Shown: piece by piece, positions 61,991 through 64,000 of the stretch | How positions within the stretch are numbered: position 1 is the first letter of the stretch | Layout of the letters: the number at the start of each line of letters is the position of its first letter | Source: Diplonema papillatum | Taxonomy: Eukaryota; Euglenozoa; Diplonemea; Diplonemida; Diplonemidae | Length of the DNA stretch: 64,000 nt | Assembly (NCBI GenBank): GCA_030068145.1 | Contig: JAPJBO010000069.1 | Location: forward strand, 248,001 to 312,000 | Direction: 5' to 3' | The notes under the pieces: model-generated | Database searches by the model: none | What the model was told of the DNA's origin: nothing | Seen by the model: only the letters and a program-made list of their open reading frames with translations | Position numbers and translations under genes: made by a program

Positions 61991-63379
61991 TCACGCCTTG
62001 ACCTCGTCTTGGCACAAGCCCGTTTCCATTGCGTTGTTGAACCACGCGGTCATGTGCCCATTCGCGTCGGTGTCGATGGCCGACTTGAAGCTCGGGTCGG
62101 TGATGCTGCTCATGAACGAGTCCGTCATTTTTCGCGCACTGTAAAACGCCATCAGCGACCGGACCTCCCCCACGAGCTGGACTGTGCCCGTGTAGTCGTA
62201 GTCGGACAGCCGGACAAGCTGCAGCGGGAATCCATACTCAAACAGGTTGTTGCCGCCTTTCGGCACCCTCCGTGCTGCTGACATTCTGAACAGCGACGCG
62301 GCTGCAGTCACTTCGTCGACAATGTAGGGGAGTCCGGATGCGTTCCCGTGGGTGCCTTCGTGTCGGGCGATGTCGCCGAGGGCGAAGATGTTCGGGTGGC
62401 CTTTCAGCTGGCCGAATGCGTTGACGTGCACAAACCCGTCGGCGTCGAGGTTGCGCGCGAAGTTCTTTTTCAGCACGCTGGTGTTCGGCAGGATGCCCCT
62501 GCAGTCGAGCACATAGTCCACCGGCTCGCTCACCTCCTCCATCGCGGCGTCTGTCGACAGCGGCTTCCCTTCGGGGTCCGTAAACCGGTAGTTCACCGTG
62601 AACTTCTTCGCGGTCTGGTCGTATTTAACCGCGGTGACCCGGCGGAGAAACTGCATTTCGACGCCGCTACGCCGGAGGTGCCTTTCCGCGTACTTTCCGA
62701 CCTTGTGGCCGTGGGCGGGGATCAGGCGCTGTTTGGAGTGCATGATCGTGACCTTCGAGCCGGGGTGGTGTTCCGCCAGCACGGCCGCGTTTTCGACCGC
62801 ACACGGCCCGCCGCCGATGATCAGGATCGACTTGCACGAGGAGACGAGCTTCGCGTACGCCGCCATCTCCTTCGCCCGTTCCTGCACGGACACAGCCCGG
62901 GACCCCCTCCAAGGCGCGGCGCTGCGGCTGCCGGTGCAAACGAAGCAGACGTCGAAGGGGAGGCGAGTGCCGCTCTGCATGACGACCTCCCGGTCGGTCA
63001 CTTCGGCCACGTCACCCACGACGCAGTTGGTCCGGCGGAGGTAGTAGCGGTGGTCGATGAAATACTTCCGGAACCAGTTCTTCTCCTCGTCGGCCATCTC
63101 GCCTTGCCCGGCGGCGTTGCCCCAGCCGAGCAGGTAGTCCTTGAGCGCGGGGGTGAACTCGAAGTACGTCTTCCGGTCGACGAGGGTCAGGTCCATCAGG
63201 TGCTCGACGCTCTGCGCCATCAGCGCGCCGGCGCAGCCGCCGCCGATGACGACGCCTTGCAGCATCTTCGTCCGGCGGTGCGTCGGCCGCTCTTCGGCGC
63301 TCACGATCGAACTCAGTCCGAACGAGCATCCTGCCGCGACGCCAAATCCCACAGCGGCACTGGCCGCCCGCCGGAGCAT
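61991..63379 (-). CDS. AIFM2/FSP1-like NAD(P)H-dependent flavoprotein
   Basis: 462 codons from ATG 63379 to TGA 61991. It is a pyridine nucleotide-disulfide family oxidoreductase of the AIF/FSP1 type; FSP1 reduces quinones at membranes using NAD(P)H. The first GxGxxG-like FAD site is VVIGGGCAGALMA (~43), the second dinucleotide site ILIIGGGPCAVENA (~186), and the FAD-contacting NIFALGDIA motif is near residue 340. The FSP1-like substrate-side segment LVDRKTYFEFTPALKDYLLG is clear. The N-terminus (MLRRAASAAVGFGVAAGCSF) is hydrophobic with two arginines and could be a mitochondrial presequence or membrane anchor. Animal AIFM2 is ~90 residues shorter. An ACACAG|GG acceptor-like site lies 78 nt upstream. 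No intron is needed. Confidence 0.85.
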   Translation of the reverse strand: MLRRAASAAVGFGVAAGCSFGLSSIVSAEERPTHRRTKMLQGVVIGGGCAGALMAQSVEHLMDLTLVDRKTYFEFTPALKDYLLGWGNAAGQGEMADEEKNWFRKYFIDHRYYLRRTNCVVGDVAEVTDREVVMQSGTRLPFDVCFVCTGSRSAAPWRGSRAVSVQERAKEMAAYAKLVSSCKSILIIGGGPCAVENAAVLAEHHPGSKVTIMHSKQRLIPAHGHKVGKYAERHLRRSGVEMQFLRRVTAVKYDQTAKKFTVNYRFTDPEGKPLSTDAAMEEVSEPVDYVLDCRGILPNTSVLKKNFARNLDADGFVHVNAFGQLKGHPNIFALGDIARHEGTHGNASGLPYIVDEVTAAASLFRMSAARRVPKGGNNLFEYGFPLQLVRLSDYDYTGTVQLVGEVRSLMAFYSARKMTDSFMSSITDPSFKSAIDTDANGHMTAWFNNAMETGLCQDEVKA

Positions 63380-63577
63380 AGTCGGGAGAAGGGGGGGTGG
63401 GTTCTTTGTTCGTTCTAACGAACGTGTTTTAGCGTCTCGGCGACCACTCCCCCAACCCTGTGTGGTTTATCAGAGTGAGAATTCGCTTGGAACTCGGAAT
63501 GACATGTGTCCTTTAGTGGCCAAAAGATGCGTGTTCTACTTGTGAAGAGTATACTTCGTTCAGAGAGTGTAAGTCTC

Positions 63578-64000
63578 CAGCCGAGCAGGTGGTCCTTGAC
63601 GCGGGGGTGAACTCGAAGTACGTCTTCCGGTCGACGAGGGTCAGGTCCATCAGGTGCTCGACGCTCTGCGCCATCAGCGCGCCGGCGCAGCCGCCGCCGA
63701 TGACGACGCCTTGCAGCATCTTCGTCCGGCGGCGCTCTTCGGCGCTCACGATCGAACTCAGCCCGAACGAGCATCCTGCCGCGACGCTGAACCCCACAGC
63801 GGCACCGGCTGCCTGCCGGAGCATAGTCGGGGAAAAGGGGGTTGGTTCATTGTTCTAATGAACGTGGTATAGCGTCTCGACGACCCCTTCCCCAACCCTG
63901 TGTGGTTTTTCAGAGTGAAAGTTCGCTTGAAACTTGGAATGACATGTCCTTTAGACAGAGGCTGCGTGTTATTAAGGTGACGGTTCTGCTTGTGAAGAGT
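63578..64000 (-). pseudogene. 5' echo of the FSP1-like gene, running to the window edge
   Basis: A direct copy of 63122-63551: ~80 codons from ATG 63824, a 12-base deletion in the ERPTHRRTK segment, then departure from the gene at the 'ccagccgagcaggt' breakpoint. The copy includes the acceptor-like ACACAG and the R2-like 'gagtgaaagttcgcttgaaa' at 63912, and ends with 'cttgtgaagagt', which also closes the gene's own unit at 63551. Further units may follow outside the window. Confidence 0.85.

Overview
The window reads as nuclear DNA of a free-living protist. Long GC-rich reading frames, few of them interrupted, sit in lower-GC, repeat-packed spacers. The genes are ordinary eukaryotic ones: an MFSD12-type transporter, bifunctional ATIC, a FYVE-kinase, an AIFM2/FSP1-like flavoprotein, coiled-coil and TPR proteins. 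A few canonical GT-AG introns can be placed to the base. Most start codons lie 18-90 nt downstream of an ACAG motif that looks like a 3' splice acceptor, which would fit spliced-leader trans-splicing or 5'UTR introns. An isolated 3' piece of LSU rRNA is present. Together these make a euglenozoan (for example diplonemid-like) source plausible, but this is inference; no diagnostic marker was seen.

Layout. 1-8.8 kb: gene-poor, with dispersed repeats and a decayed RNase H fragment. 8.8-14.5 kb: two adjacent tyrosine-recombinase (DIRS/Ngaro/PAT-like) retrotransposon copies with split direct repeats and (GA)n ends. The first keeps RT/RNase H but lost most of gag and recombinase; the second keeps gag and recombinase but lost the RT. 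14.5-19.7 kb: repeats and a large foldback. 19.7-22.6 kb: MFSD12-like gene and its tandem 5' copies. 23.5-26.1 kb: membrane-anchored 2OG-Fe(II) dioxygenase candidate. 28.1-31.3 kb: ATIC and tandem leader repeats. 31.9-32.4 kb: 3' part of a helical (possibly EF-hand-like) protein. 32.9-37.6 kb: a TIR element, a coiled-coil gene and its copies. 39.6-46.5 kb: a protein of about 2,320 residues with coiled coil and repeated beta-rich modules. 47.4-51.1 kb: more TIR elements. 51.4-54.2 kb: three-exon FYVE-kinase. 55.5-57.0 kb: coiled-coil protein. 57.2-57.6 kb: LSU rRNA 3' fragment. 59.1-60.6 kb: TPR protein with tandem exon copies. 61.6-64.0 kb: FSP1-like flavoprotein and its copies. All recognised host genes are on the minus strand.

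The most unusual theme is that at least seven of the nine host genes are flanked by truncated, degenerate direct-repeat copies of their own 5' end (upstream DNA, acceptor, start codon, N-terminus), their own 3' end (C-terminus plus 3' flank), or both. I call these 'echoes'. They occur next to genes of unrelated function, so they suggest a genome-wide duplication process rather than expansion of one family. A second theme is a family of TIR elements whose internal inverted motifs differ between copies but match within each copy.

The host genes do not form one pathway. ATIC makes IMP, MFSD12-like proteins transport solutes across endolysosomal membranes, the FYVE-kinase should act at PI3P membranes, and the FSP1-like enzyme is a redox flavoprotein.
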